A DNA stretch of 64,000 bases from Dipetalonema caudispina (lineage: Eukaryota; Nematoda; Chromadorea; Rhabditida; Onchocercidae): positions 1-64,000 of the forward strand of contig JABVXV010000097.1 of the NCBI GenBank assembly GCA_013365325.1, given 5' to 3'. A model generated the notes under the pieces. It made no database searches. It was not told the DNA's origin and saw nothing but the letters and a program-made list of their open reading frames with translations. The translations under genes and the position numbers were made by a program. The first letter of the stretch is position 1, and each line of letters opens with the position of its first letter. Shown here one piece after another: positions 38,904 through 52,679 of this stretch.

Positions 38904-41086
38904 TTATTTAAATCTGATCTTCATTATCAAAGTACGTCACTGTTTGCTGTAATTTTATTTTTTTTTTTTTTTTTAGAAAGATGGAAAAAAAAGAGAACAA
39001 AAAAAAGACAAAGCAGCAGACTAATGACTGATTCAAATAGTAATTTTTCTCATATTTTAGGTCAAATTACGGTAATTTGATCTGAAGTGCAATAATTCCT
39101 TGCATGTGGAAAACATGTGACAAAGCCATTTTGCTTATGCATTAATAGCATCAAACCATATGGTATGGGATTTTTCAACAGTAAGTTTGTAGTAGTTTTG
39201 CTATGTTATGTAATTTTCAACATAATATGCAAACAGTGCTGTAAAAGTTTAGAAAAAAATCTCATACTTATCGATTAAGCTTCTTTTTTTGAGCATTTCT
39301 CTACACATCACTTGAAAAAAAAAAAAAAATAAAAATAATTTTATGTGCAAAAGATTTTCAAGCATTTTCTTTTTTCTTTAATTTTTTTTTCTTTTTTTCT
39401 TTTTTTTTTTTTTTTTTTTGAATTTCTTCGCAGAATGTTTTCAATAAAATGAGTCTTTATAAAAATGTATATCATTGCCACTGGAGTATTAGCAAGAAGC
39501 AGTCAGTATCCATCCTTGGATTTTTCCTTTTTTTCTCTTTTTCCGACAAAATGTTTCCTTTTAACGTATCCTTTAAAAAATTTTTAAAATAGATGATGTG
39601 AAAATTTTTAGTTTTGTTGTTTTCGTAGACGATAGTTACAATATCTTTTTTGTTGTTGTTGCTCTCAGATCACTTAAAATTGATATATTTTAATTATCAT
39701 TTTATCAAAATCTTTCTATATTAATTAGTTTTTCGTTTATGCCATCTGATAAGACTTCATTTCTTCCTATTTTATTTAGAGTTCATTTATCTTCGAAGTG
39801 TTACTAATTAATTTATTATTTGTTATCTTATCTTCTTCCTCTTTCTCCTCCTTAACTGAGAAATCGAATGGAAGAAAACTAAAAGAAGGAATAAATTCAT
39901 GGAAAAAAAAAAAAAAATGATCTACCAGTTAGAAATATCACTAAATATTATGTATATCAATAATTTTTTCCTGAAATCACTGCGACATCTATAAAATATA
40001 ATTTATTGTAATTAATAAATTTGACTATTATTAATTCTCGAATAGATCAAAACATTTTGTTGTAGAAGTAGGAAAGGTTGTTGTTATAATTATGTTTGCA
40101 TATCTTTCTTTTTTTTAATCTAAGCTTTATTTAGCAACAGAGCTGTAGAAAAGTATAATTTACTTTTTAATTATAAAATATTTGTACGATAAGAATTATC
40201 CTCATGATAGTATATACAAATAATAAACGATCGGATTATTCTAACCAAAAAATATTCTTCTAAATTATTACATTTGACATTTTCCGTATCTCTCAATCAT
40301 TCTAGTGGATTTGAATAAACAAATTTCTGAAATTTCGATTATAGAGTGAATAAAATAAAAATAGTTCAATCAAGAATCAATCATTTGAGCTTATTTTCGA
40401 TTTCATATTCTTCTTTTCTTTTCTTTTTTTTTTTTTTTTTTTGTTTTTTGTTTTGTTGAAGGAAGAAAACGATTTGAGCGAAGTAGTACTCATTGTGTAA
40501 AAGGACGACATTTTAAAAAAAAAAAAAAAAATAATAAAAAATAAAAAAAGAAAAGAAAGAAAAAGAAGATGTATTTGTGTAGGAAAAGTAAATGTTGATA
40601 ATATGGACGATATCAATGAACATTATCATTTTCCGATTACTAATAATTGATTAAAATTATTCCTCCTACAATAATTATTTATTTATTTATCATTCTTATT
40701 GCTATATTCATTACTACTATTCCATTTCCTATTTTTTACTTTTTTTTTTTTTTTTTTTTCTTTTTTTCTTGTTCTTTCGATTCAATCATCAATATAAATT
40801 TCAAATTTTCTATTTTGGATTTTAAATCACACTTTATTATGTACAAAGTGTTAGAAGTTGGCAAATTATTGTAATTTGATTAGTTTGAGATAAGTTTAAC
40901 AACTTTTCAACTAATTTATCCATTTTGTGACGATTTTTTTTTCTTTTTTTTTATAAAAATCAATTTTTCGAAAGATTAGTTTCATTCATTTTCTTATTTC
41001 ATTCTAATTTGTCATTATCCTTATTTTTAGCATAAGAAAAAAAAAGAAAAAAAGAAAAGGATTTTCCTCGTTTTACATAAATAACG
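38904..41086. other. Intergenic region upstream of the arrestin gene
   Basis: Only low-complexity DNA was seen, notably poly-T near 40425 facing poly-A near 40515, and a second poly-T near 40740. Open frames here are artefacts of homopolymers (Phe/Lys-rich). Confidence 0.6.
41020..41030 (+). promoter_or_regulatory. Probable spliced-leader acceptor for the arrestin gene
   Basis: CCTTATTTTTAG ends at 41030, 56 bases before the ATG at 41087. No upstream exon was found, which fits trans-splicing. Confidence 0.45.
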
Positions 41087-42137
41087 ATGCCAAGTGCTGA
41101 TGATGTATTTCGACAATTCGAAATTGAATTAGATGCAGGTCATGAACCAATCTTTCATGGTGATGAACTGATAACTGGTAAATTACGAATTGAATTAAAA
41201 AGACCGATGACTATACAAGCCATCAAATTACAATTTAAGGGACGTGCTGCATGTATAAAAAGGGATTCTTCCAAAGGAGCTGAAGTTGAAAAGGTATCAA
41301 AAAAAATTGATGTATATAATTTTCCTGTCCATTTTATTGCCTATATTAGTTTAGATTTACGGTTATTAATTTTAGAATTTTTTATGATTTAAAATTTGAC
41401 TTCAAGAATTCAATTTTAAAATTTTTGTAAAAAAGCTAACAGTTTTACAAATTATATTAATCCGTTTTCATATTCTTGCAACCAAATATGTTCCGCTATT
41501 ATTGCAGGTTTACTTTGACAGAGATTTTACATTATTGGAAAGACCACCTGGTCGACCGGAACCGGGACATTTTCCATGGATTGCTAATTATGTATATTGT
41601 TTACCATTCGAATGCCCGTTACCTTTGGGTTGTCCAACTTCCTACGAAAGCCCTCATGGATTTATTCGATATTTCATTCGAGCTACTGTTGTCGAAGAAG
41701 CTGGAACTGATTCGGTGAATTTAAGCTAAAATAATTAATCTAATTTATGAGTCGAAAAATACTTTATTTGTAATTGGAAAAGAACTTTTAATGAATTTAT
41801 CTTATCATCGTTCAATAAGTATATTCATATTAATCGATTAAATTCTATCGTTTGTATTCTACATATTGGATAACAACGAATATTTAGCGTGAATATATCG
41901 CCAAAAAGCCGATCTCAGTGATTGCACCGGTAGAATCATTTCTGGAATTAGTAACTCAACCGATTGGTGCATCCGAAACGGTATCATTTGGTGGATGTTG
42001 TTGTCGAGGAAAATTGATCGCTGAAGTACGCTTACCAAAATCTGCCTATGCACCAGGTGAAACAGTTATTGGTTCGATCAAAATTGATAATCGACATCCA
42101 AGGCATATCGTTGATCAGGTAATGATTTTTTCTTTTT

Positions 42138-42170
<33 letters not shown>

Positions 42171-43532
42171 ACATTTTATTTGAAAAAAGGAAGCTTATAA
42201 CAATTTTTATAAGCTAATTTTAAAACTGTCTTTCGATTGTAAATGAAGTTGATTTAATAGCATTTTTAAGATATATTAATGATAAGATAATTATTGATTA
42301 TGTATTATGAAGAATATTATAATATTTCAAATTTATAAAATTTTCGAAACAAAACAAAACTTTTGTTTTTATTTTCAGATGGAACTTCGTCTAGTAGATC
42401 GAGTACAATGTGTTGATTCTAAGAATAATAATACATTACCCAATCGAACATTAATTATACGTCGACTTGAGAAACATGATGCTGTTAAGTCGAAAAGTCT
42501 ATTACAAAAAGATGAAGTATTTTTCTTGCAAATTCCTGCATTAGCACCAACTATAGGTTTGTTTTTACCCATTGCTTTTTGTTCTTCTAAATAATTATTT
42601 ATATTTTTAGGGTAATTTTATCCGGACATTTTATCCTTGCATGAAAAAAATTATGATTCACAAGAAATGGAAAATATGTTAAGTAGTTTAGAATTGATAG
42701 AAAAGTAAACATGGGATGTTTGATTAAATATACATTGTGAGTAATTGTCGTATTTGTATAAAATAACTTTTTTTCAAGTATCAATTTTATCAATTTCAGG
42801 GACAAAATTACATAAATCAACTGTTGCTAATAATACCACAACAACGGATACTGATATTACAATGACATCAGATCAACCAGTACCAAATTCCACGGCTCTT
42901 TTAGTCAAATTTCAAGAATCTCCAAGCAGTGCAACGTTGAGATTTCGAAAGAAACCCTTTTTGCGAGTTGAATATGCCATACAAGTATGTTTATAGTTTA
43001 TTTCATATTATTCAAACTTTTTTTAGTGAGGATAAGAGTTCAAAAAATTCATTCAATAATTTATCATTAAGGGATATAGCACTGATAACGAAATGAAATT
43101 TCTTATCACTATCCTCATGTTGATAATTAGGTTGTCAAATTCTACATTGTCAAATTACATCATCCATTCAATTTTATTGTAAATTTTAATTTTTAAAATT
43201 ATATTCAAATTTGCAACGAATTGCAGTTATCACTTGGCGATTACTTGTTAGTAGAATTGCCGATAACAATTTTACCATTGCCATGTCGAGGTAGCAATAT
43301 CAGTTATCAGCCATTTGTTGGCGGTGCACAACCAATACCGGAAAGTGATGAATCTGGTAAATTTATCTATGGTGATGGTTTTATGTTTACTCCACAGTAC
43401 AGTGTATTGGTTCCATCTACAAACAATTATTCATCCAAAAGTGGTGTTATTATTGCAAATTCTGGAACAACAACAACAATAGCAAATGTATCACAATCAA
43501 ATGGTAGAACCGAAAATGGTACCAAAAGATGA
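41087..43532 (+). CDS. Arrestin-domain-containing protein (ARRDC/alpha-arrestin type)
   Basis: Alpha-arrestins are adaptors in trafficking and ubiquitination of membrane proteins. Exons 41087-41293, 41508-41714, 41888-42118, 42379-42556, 42800-42984 and 43227-43532 join in phase to 437 residues. The N-terminal arrestin fold (about 8-155) shows FEIELDAGHEPIFHGDEL, KRPMTIQAIKLQFKG and the FPW...LPFECPLPLGCPTSYES motif. The C-terminal fold (about 170-390) includes VRLPKSAYAPGETV, PALAPTIG and FLRVEYAIQLSL. A Thr/Asn-rich insert interrupts the C-domain at about residues 274-301. The tail is Ser/Asn/Thr-rich and I see no PPxY motif, which ARRDC proteins commonly use to recruit HECT ubiquitin ligases. 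Family is firm; the exact nematode arrd orthologue is unresolved. Confidence 0.9.
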
Positions 43533-45137
43533 TAATAATGAATGGTATCATAAGAGAGGATGATGATATAGCAATGATCTATGAATAGATTTTTTAAATG
43601 CTATGTGGTATTATTGAAAATGATGAAAATAATGTCACTCATTAATTTGCAACTAATTAGCGTTTATTCATGATAATCAATTTGATCATCTTCACTTTCG
43701 TCATTTATTATCAATTGTTAGTGAATTTAACGATTGAATTTGTTGCATAACGCTGAAAAGATCCATTAGGAGTTGTTTTCAGAATGAATGTTTGAACTTG
43801 AAATTTTAAGTTACAATTATTCACTTTATGCTAATTTTACATTCTTTCAAATTTTTTCTCTTCGCTATTTTTACTACATTATTTAAATTATATTAATATT
43901 TGCTCTGTTGTCACATAATCAAATAACAAAATATCCCCTAAAATTTAAACATATGTCACAAATCATATTATATCTATTAAAGGAAATATAAAACCTTATA
44001 CATTTGTTATAATCAAAAGCTATTCGTTTATTCCGCACATATGCTTATGATATTCATGATATCATTCATAGATATATCAAAAAAAGTTCATATCACTAAT
44101 CATTGAACTATTTCATCAAAAAAAAAAAGAAAAAAAAAAACCCGCTTAATAAACAGTCAATAGTTACGTGTCATTAGTAAAGATCAATTATAGGATAAAA
44201 CATTAGCAATTTAATGAAATACCATCAGGCAAAATATAATTCAACAAATTTTCAGCAAATTACAAATGTATGAAATTTGCTTGAACAATATTCAATAGCT
44301 TATTCGTTCTAATCAATGATGAATTGGATGATAGGCATTGAAAATTACACATAAACATTCATCTTACATACAAGACCTTGATGTTACAGAAAATTGTGGT
44401 TAATAACCTTTCGTAATATCGCTGATTATTGACTATTTGTTCATAAATCTAATCCGATTATGTTATCTTTGTGGTAAAAAGTAACACATATTTATACATA
44501 AGCGTTTAATGCATTATAAAACATAACAGTATGTTAATCATCGACTTTGCTATATTTTCAGAAAGAAATGTTTATCATAAAATCGGAATGTTTAGTAACA
44601 TCAAATTTACAATTCATTTTGATGGAAAAATTTCAAGAATTTAGTTTTCTAACAGCAACTCATATCATCATGCAAAAATTTTCTTCGGAGAATATGCGCG
44701 TTTCCAAAACTGTACAACTATTGTCAACAATAATATGATTTCATTATCGCTATAAGAGTTGTCAACACAAGATTTTATTGACACGTATTGAAATGTAACA
44801 CCCGAGTGACAAATACAACCTGTCTTCTCTTTATTAGGTATGCCTGTCATAAAAATTCCTTCAAACTCCATTAATTATAAGAAGAAAAACATTTTCAAAT
44901 CACATTGACTTTGCTTACGAAATATTAAAAGAGAAATTCATCGATAATTACCTCATATTAAAAAGCAAGCATAATTAATCTAGGCCAACCATGTTAAGGA
45001 CAAAGTTTCACTATTTCACTCAATCTGATACCTTCATTAAGCTCAATCTCACAAACATCGGGAAAATATTTTAAATTAAAACCTATAAACAAATATTACT
45101 AATAAGCATACATAGTTTTGAAAGAAGATCCCGAAAA
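43533..45137. other. Convergent intergenic region (arrestin and TMCC 3' ends)
   Basis: The arrestin gene reads rightward and the TMCC gene leftward into this 1.6 kb. It should hold both 3' UTRs. No unambiguous poly-A signal or extra exon was identified. Confidence 0.6.
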
Positions 45138-48100
45138 TTACAAAGAATTTAAACTAGTAGAGTTTGATGACAAAGATGGTGAAAAAAGATAGAAAATGCT
45201 ACTGATTCTTCGTATTAATACATCAAGATCGATGAAATGTGTTAAAATCATTAACGCTAACCAAGATAAGATCACAAATCCAGCTCGTGTCCTGAAAATC
45301 ATATAACTGATACAACTGAGAAAGGAATTTAATAAATTGAAATAAGTGAAACAATGTTTAAAAAATGCTCCCTTGAAAGACCGAAGAAATCTATTACTAG
45401 AAAAATATAACAAACCTGGTGCCGGTGAAAGGTTTAACAAAATCAAGAGCAAAAGACACAATGAGCAATACGAGCTTGATAAATTCCACTAAAATATTTG
45501 TTCCAGAAAGCATTACTGTATTGAATGTTGTCTGTGGTCGAGATTCTGTCCATTCTTTTACATTTACTTCCATTCGTATCATCTGAAAAATTTTTGGATT
45601 GTTAAGACTGCATTATTTTAATTCATGACCTCATTTCTCTTCATGATCTATCAATTCACAGAATATCCTAGAATGAAAAATGATAATGCTTGTATTCTGC
45701 GCCACTACAAGCAGTCAGATCTCTTTTGAATATTTGTTTAGTCACAGCAAGATATGAATTTTGTAATAATACCAACGATATACATAATATACTGTGAAAA
45801 AAATCCTAATTAACACCTTATTCTGAGTACTTTCAATGTTTTCTTCAATGGAACGAAAACGATCGCTGTACTGATAATCCATACGTGTAGCAATTGTGTT
45901 GAGATCAGATTTAAGTGCAATCATTTCAGCCTGATGCAATTCAATCGTTTCATTCAACATTTCTTCAAGCCTCTAAAAACGTATAGGTTATGAATCAGTC
46001 TACCTTATAAACCGACTGACAATACGATGCATAAAAACAACATATGCTTGCCTAATCTCTCTCTAAAGAAACAACTTGTAACATGCCGATCATGGAGAAC
46101 TTAATAACATAATCACTTGAAAATAACCCAAACTTTTCATTTCAACATACCTGTGCTTTGATCCTTTCTTCATGAAGTGCATTGTTGAAGTAATTAAATT
46201 CAGATTTATTCTGGATCTAAATTTTTTAATGAAGGATGATAATAAATATTTAAGAGCGTTAACAATACACGGTCGTAATTATTATGACTAAAGCTACGAA
46301 AACAGTGTGCTATTTAAATTTGTCATAGCAAATATGAAAATGCCGTTCAGTATTGCATGAAAAACAAGATTATTCACTGCAACAAACCCACGAATGGTAA
46401 CTCGTTTCTATAACGGGTAAGAGCTTACATGAGCTACTTGAAAAAACTTAAAATAACTACCACTAAACCATTAATCAATTGGCCATTAAGTGGTAATACC
46501 TTCTTGAATTAATTATTGCTTCAAATTTATCTTTCTGCAGAGTTTTAGAAAAGACGTACTCATAATGAACCTCTAGCTGTCCACATTACATTTTCTAAGG
46601 ATATTATCAAGAGAGGGTGAAAAACAAAACCATAGCTTAATTTACCTGTAATTTATTAAGCTGTTCAAAAAGTGCCTGATTCTGCGCTTTCAATTCTTGT
46701 ACATCATTGCGCAATTCGACCATAGTATTTGTAGTATTTGCAACAGTAAATCCGACTTTTGGTTCATTATGAGATAACATTTCTGACCGGGACGATGTCA
46801 TCAAGTTATCGAGATCAAACGCCATTGAAGGGAGTGTTTCATTACGTTTATGTCCACGCTTAGCTGGTGATGGTGCCACATCACAATTTTCTAAATCCAA
46901 ATTATGTGCCCTGAAAAAATAATCCTGACTCTCACATGAAGTGAAGTAAGATAAAAATAAACAGATAAGAAAACAGTGCACAAAGCAAAAAACATGAATT
47001 TCCCTTTACCATGACAACCTGAGAAAAAACAAACCTATCATTAGTTTTTGTATCAGAATAAAAAGTGGAATGGCCCACATTAGATGCATCACTTGCGATA
47101 CTGTCCGGTATATTGTCCGCTGACCCAAAAGTACTTTTGATTATATGTGCTATACCACGTGGTGCAGCTATCACTTCTCGAAGTAATGGACCCGTTTTCC
47201 TAAATTATACGCATATTTGTCAAAAATTGAATTATAGGAACTACAAAATTGTAAATTAGGAGAGATTTCCACTCAACCACAAAAATATTTGATATAGCGA
47301 GTCCAAAAAACCATCTGTCAATTTGATCTTAGATGCGGTTTTTATTTAACTTCCACACCCACAACGACAAGAAGGGCACCTAGCAGAGGACCTATTGATA
47401 AAAACAAAAGTTCATATAAGTCATTCGGATATCTCATAGGAAAACTCAGACGGAAATGATCCGCAAAGAAAGACTAGAGGCACGGAAGAATAAAACGGCA
47501 ATATTAGTGTAGATTTCTGATGGAAATCAAAATTTCATTTTCAATTTGCAAATAGAAATTACAACTTGATTTCATATTAAAGGTGATGTCTGAATGCTTA
47601 ACAATCTGGCCACTTGACATAACGGCACCATTTATAATAATATGCATAGATCTACCATCTGAGCAGGAAAAAAATTCTTGAACTGAGCCACGAACCTAAT
47701 ATTATTAAGGACAGTGCTTTTAGGCGAAAGTTCGGTGATAATTCCCATATTCAAATCCACTAATTTTGACTGCAGTTGTTCCAGTTTCTTCTAAAACAAT
47801 ATCATATAGTTTCTTCTCGTAGAGCGTTTAAAATATACCATGATATTAATGCTCAGTTTCAAATATCTTTGTTGTTTTTAATACATATCATTAGTTTTGA
47901 CGGCTTTACTTATCGGGTTTCACTCTTCCTGTCATCAGATCCTTTGCGGTGAGCTTTATCTGTCGTTGTAAGTATGTAATAAAAATTACAGTGGTGCAGA
48001 ATATACGTATGCTGCATATACAATATAAATTGTAATTACTACAATGTCCTAAAATGTGAAATAAGGCTAAGTACTTGAACTACATGGTTGTTCTTAGAGG

Positions 48101-48948
48101 ATGGTTAATAAGTTGGGGAACAATACCGATATTTCATTCTTCAAATCAACACTAAACTAACCTTCAGATGTTCAATTTCTTGAGAACTTTTCTTGTTTTT
48201 TTTCTCGAAATGTTGCCGAACCCGCGTCAGTTGTGGATTTTCACTCCCACCTTCCATACTGCTAGTCATAGACAAGAAGTCATCAACATCAGCTGAAATA
48301 CTGTTGAAAATGACCATTTGGACTAACAAAGACAAGATAGACTGAAAAAGAACTGAAAGTATATAGTTGAAAAAATATATGTGCTTAAATACTTAAAATT
48401 GCTGCACGACAAATCCTTACTAAAAAACGAATAATAAATGATAGACACCCTCTCTGGCAAGAGAAATGCGAGATAATCTTTCCTTGATTTGCTCTATTTT
48501 GCGCTCAATACGTGTCCGTTCATCTAAGCCAATATCATCTACACCTCCAGCGTGAGATGTTCCTCCATCTGATGAGCGCAAACTACTGCCAAGCCATGAA
48601 CTGTCTGACTGGAATTAACTACTTTAATTTTCTTGCAAGACACGCTTATTAAAGTTGCAATACAATTATTCATTGGACATAATATTTAATAAATAGAATA
48701 ACTTTCTGCAGTTACGACCATTCGGTTGATGAGGACATCTAATATCAAAAAAAAAAAAAAAAGAAAAAAGAAAAAACATAACTAATTGCAAACAAGAAAG
48801 CTCATCGAGCATTCAATTATTATCGTACCAAGATCAACAATGGCATTTCATCTACGTAATCATTTCTATTCGATAACATGTCATGCATATGATTGTTATC
48901 ATTGTAAAACTGCCGATAATAAGCACCATATGTTACTATTCTTGACAT
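45138..48948 (-). CDS. TMCC-family transmembrane and coiled-coil protein
   Basis: TMCC proteins are ER-membrane coiled-coil proteins with two C-terminal membrane segments. Minus-strand exons: 48829-48948 (less certain), 48449-48608, 48162-48292, 47696-47790, 47035-47199, 46646-46910, 46151-46216, 45817-45972, 45416-45582, 45138-45291. All join in phase to about 492 residues. Family landmarks in order are RVRQHFEKKNKKSSQEIEHL (first coiled coil), IKSTFGSADNIPDSI, a central coiled coil (ELRNDVQELKAQNQALFEQL), ELHQAEMIALKSDLNTIA with DYQYSDRFRSIEENIES, then the membrane spans around LVEFIKLVLLIVSFALDFV and AGFVILSWLALMILTHFIDL. The first exon is chosen because it is open, ends in phase 0 at a GTACGA donor and supplies an ATG. 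Another ATG (48969 region) or a further exon is possible. Confidence 0.85.
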
Positions 48949-51528
48949 ACGATAAGAAATATTAATCATATTTCTATTGAAAAAAAACGACAAAGAAATG
49001 AAACCTCAAAATGTGAGTCGTGCTTTATGACTGGTGCTAACATTTGAAAGTTAAATAAAATAATAATGCCGTAAGTTGTTAGTATCCAATTCCTCAGAAA
49101 ATGCCCCAGGCAAATTATAATTAACAGTTGTTATCTACATTTGTCTTATCGCCATTACATTCCAATTTCCCTGCAAATCAGTACTGATAACAGCATCAAC
49201 AACAATTGGCATACCATAATATGAAGATTATTTTCCATGAACCTTCGAGATGTATGTTTCAGATATCATCAGAATACTGTTATCTAATCTAATACAATAA
49301 TGTCCATTTATGTCAATAATATCCTTTTCTATTCATTAACAAACTAGTACACAAGACATTGTTGCAGATTTTATCTCTGCATTTTTGTGTATGAAACAAT
49401 ATAAATATGTAAAATTATAGTAAGGTGCAAAATTATAGTCAATGCGATCGATACATAAAATAGATCAGATAAAACGAATGGAATAGAACACAATAAAAAT
49501 AATGAAAGATGGAAGAAAAACAATAGGTAAGACGAACCTTAAAGTAGTAAGTAAAAACACCACGAATCTTCAGTTCTTAATCCTTCGAGAGAATATAATT
49601 CCTGGATGAAATGATCCTGACTTATTTTAATAAACTTTCAACTATTCTTCATCCATAATAACTACCACCCATTGGGATTTATAGTTTTCGTGATGACCTA
49701 TTGGTTGTTGTGTTATAATTTGATAATTGTTAGAGTGGTAATGCAACGATATCGTGATGAGGTCATTACTGCGGGATAGAATGATAATGGTGAGAGATGG
49801 GATAGAGATGTTGTGAGTTGATGCTTAGTTAGATTGCGATCATCTGAGGAATAATTAGAGGAAAATGCTATCAGCAATGATAAGTTTAACATTATCATTT
49901 ACCATAACTCTATAACTTCACAAAAGAACGTGACCCTTCGATCGAATGACGTGATCTATTTTTGAATTAGAGTAAGCTTAAACCTTTTCATGGAATAGTT
50001 TCATTGATCGTTATCCGGATTCATTTTCCATTCATGTTGATTGCTGATAAAAATCATCTGCAAGCGTATGAAAGAACGTCATAAATCACAACGTGAATCT
50101 TACTGTAAGATCAGCATACGTCATGGCAAAACGGATGATGAGATGATCGTATATAACATTTAATTTAGTAAAATAGATGAGTGAGATTGTCACTATGATT
50201 AGAAAGAGAGTGTATGATGAGAGCAGAGTAGTATGAATGATAAAGAAGTGATATTAAATTGAGAATAGTTGGATCATTAAATTGATGATGAAAATCTTCA
50301 CGGGGCGCAATGATGAACGGGAAAAATTGCACGGTTGCAAACAGGGGACATCAGTTGATGATCCATGATCTCGATTGCTCTTTTTCATCAATACTGCAGA
50401 AATATGTACTGCCATCTCTTCACTTCATCGCTAGCATGGTGTATTATTTTGTTTTCAATCTTTTTTTTTTAATTCATTTTGTTTTCAGCATTGTTTGTCA
50501 TCGAAAGTCTCTGAACACGTGGTCTTTTCTAATAATTAGATCATATATTTTTATGTTTACTCCATAATAATTATTGATTTCTAGTTTTTATTGGTAACTA
50601 AAATTTACGTAATTATTGTGTGAAAATTTTGAACCAACAATCCTAATTCATTCCAAATCAGTTCATGTATTACCTGAAAATATGTGTGTAAACGGGTAAA
50701 TGTGGAAAAGTTCACGTAAACATATGACGTGCATACGAAATATGATCTTGACACGTATTCACGATAAGAGTTATTTTGAGACATGGAACAAAGTATTTCT
50801 AAAGGAATCATTGATACTAAGATTGTTCAAAGGATAGATTAGACTAATTAGTTTTACAATTGTTAGGGCTTTTTTGAGTAATCTGATCGATGTATGACCA
50901 TATCTTTTTCCAAGTAATTAATAGCAGTTTGCTGCACTACTAAAGCGTTTTTAACTTTGAAAAATTTAAGAGGAAAAACTGAAAACTAAATTTTTACGTT
51001 ATATTTAATATCCACACAATTGCTCTTTATAAAGTAATGGTGTGCAAATTTAGTATTGAATGATAATTGAAGTCAGAGATATCATAGTTTCTTTTTTCCT
51101 TCATTGCACAAACTTTTCAAAAGAAAAAGAAGTAAAGAAAAAGAAGAAAATAAATTAGTAATTAAACAAGAACTTTTCTAACAGGTAAAGAAGAGACATG
51201 AAATAAGAGAAATGAATTAGTCTGTCCATTTTTCAAATTTAAAATATCGTTTTTATCGGAATTATTTCATGTCTATTCATTTAATTACATGAAACAATGA
51301 TGAAATATCATGTTTCAAAATCTTATCGCAGAATTTCTGATAAAAGAAAATAAATTCCTACTAAGTAAAATATTGTAATCACATATGTGTCTATTTATAG
51401 GGAATATAGCACATTCACATGCATTATTCCTCTAAATGATTTCAATTGCTGATAATTTATGGGATAAAATTGGTCGATGATTCAACTACCTATTTGTTGT
51501 AAAAAAAAGAGAAAAAATCGTACAGTAA

Positions 51529-51542
51529 CTCTCTCTTTCTCC

Positions 51543-51576
<34 letters not shown>

Positions 51577-51577
51577 T
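51529..51577. repeat. (CT)n microsatellite
   Basis: Nearly pure CT dinucleotides with a few CCCT interruptions. Similar tracts occur at about 21788, 35374 and 61459. Confidence 0.9.
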
Positions 51578-52439
51578 TATAATCTCTGTATCATTGCTTA
51601 TCATTATTGAATTTTTTTTATTTAAAAAATTTTTCTTTTATTGGAAAAAATAATCATTTGTAATTTCTCAATTTATACTTAAATAAATGAAATGAAATGA
51701 TTTCATTTACAGTCTTTTTTTTTATGAACACTAATAAATTCTAATTCCAAGCATTAATTTGAATGCGGACAAGACATGTTATTTGTTCCATTGAAAAAAA
51801 AAAAAAAAAATGATTGCTGTAATCGAAAAACTTTTTTCATCCTTCTTAATTTTATTTTAAAATCATTAACAAAACTAGGCTATTGTTATTTTAGTTCAAA
51901 ATATATAGTTTGAAGTTGAATGTAAACAAATAAAGAATTATGAAATATATGAGCTTTGCTACTGGTTGAAAATGTATATCATTTCAAATTTCATATTTTT
52001 TCACTAAGATCTTAAAAAAAAAAAAAAAAAATGAAAAGCAGATAGTTAATTATTTGCAAGGAATTGATAGATTACCGATAAGCTATCATCTCTACATGGC
52101 TTTATTCATAATAGCTTATACATCATCCGATGATGATGATGATGATGATAATAGCATAACTATAATTTGAATATAATTGAGAATAGTTCATCCTACTGAA
52201 TATTTAATAATTTCATTTAAAGCTCTCAATTTTTTTCTTTCATTTGATAGTTTAACTTTTTATGAATGATGTATATCTATGTATATATTATCAATTAGAT
52301 ATGCTAATAGATTGTTATGATAATAATATTTATTGATATATTAGCATAATAATGAATAGATATATATATATATTGAATTATGAATTGAATTGTAATCTTA
52401 AAAATTTTTCACCATTTTAATAAAAAAGAAAGCAAGTTT

Positions 52440-52463
52440 TTTTTTTTTTTTTTTCTTTTACAG
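52440..52463 (+). promoter_or_regulatory. Probable spliced-leader acceptor for the LACTB2-like gene
   Basis: A long T tract ending TTTTACAG at 52463 lies 216 bases before the ATG. The interval has no upstream in-frame exon. It may be a trans-splice site or the end of a 5' UTR intron. Confidence 0.4.
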
Positions 52464-52679
52464 ATCGATTCTTGTTGATTTTTATACGAGCAAACAAGTT
52501 TTTACGGATCAAATTGTCCAAAAATAGTAGCAGAAGAAAGAAGAAATTTCATATGATCGTAACTGAATGAAATCAGAGCAGTGGTAAAGAGACGAATCAA
52601 AAAGTACGAAGGAAAAAAAAATAAAAAAATAAAAAAGAAAAAAGAAAATAAACTTGGAGCAGAACAACAGAAATAGCCA

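Larger units (their letters stand above)
48949..52679. other. Divergent intergenic region (TMCC and LACTB2-like promoters)
   Basis: About 3.7 kb between two genes pointing away from each other. It contains a long CT tract (about 51529-51577), a GAT trinucleotide run near 52129-52149 and poly-A/T runs. An 85-codon open frame at 50310-50567 is not supported by splice or family evidence. The 49.5-50.4 kb part is less AT-rich and could be the TMCC promoter. Confidence 0.55.

Noticed and set aside
40377..40616. Minus-strand open frame rich in Phe and Lys
   Set aside because: Produced by facing homopolymer tracts; no biological signal.
50310..50567. 85-codon open frame starting MMNGKNCTVANRG
   Set aside because: First half looks mildly protein-like, but the rest is a Phe/Ile/Val run from AT-rich DNA; no supporting splice pattern or homology known to me.
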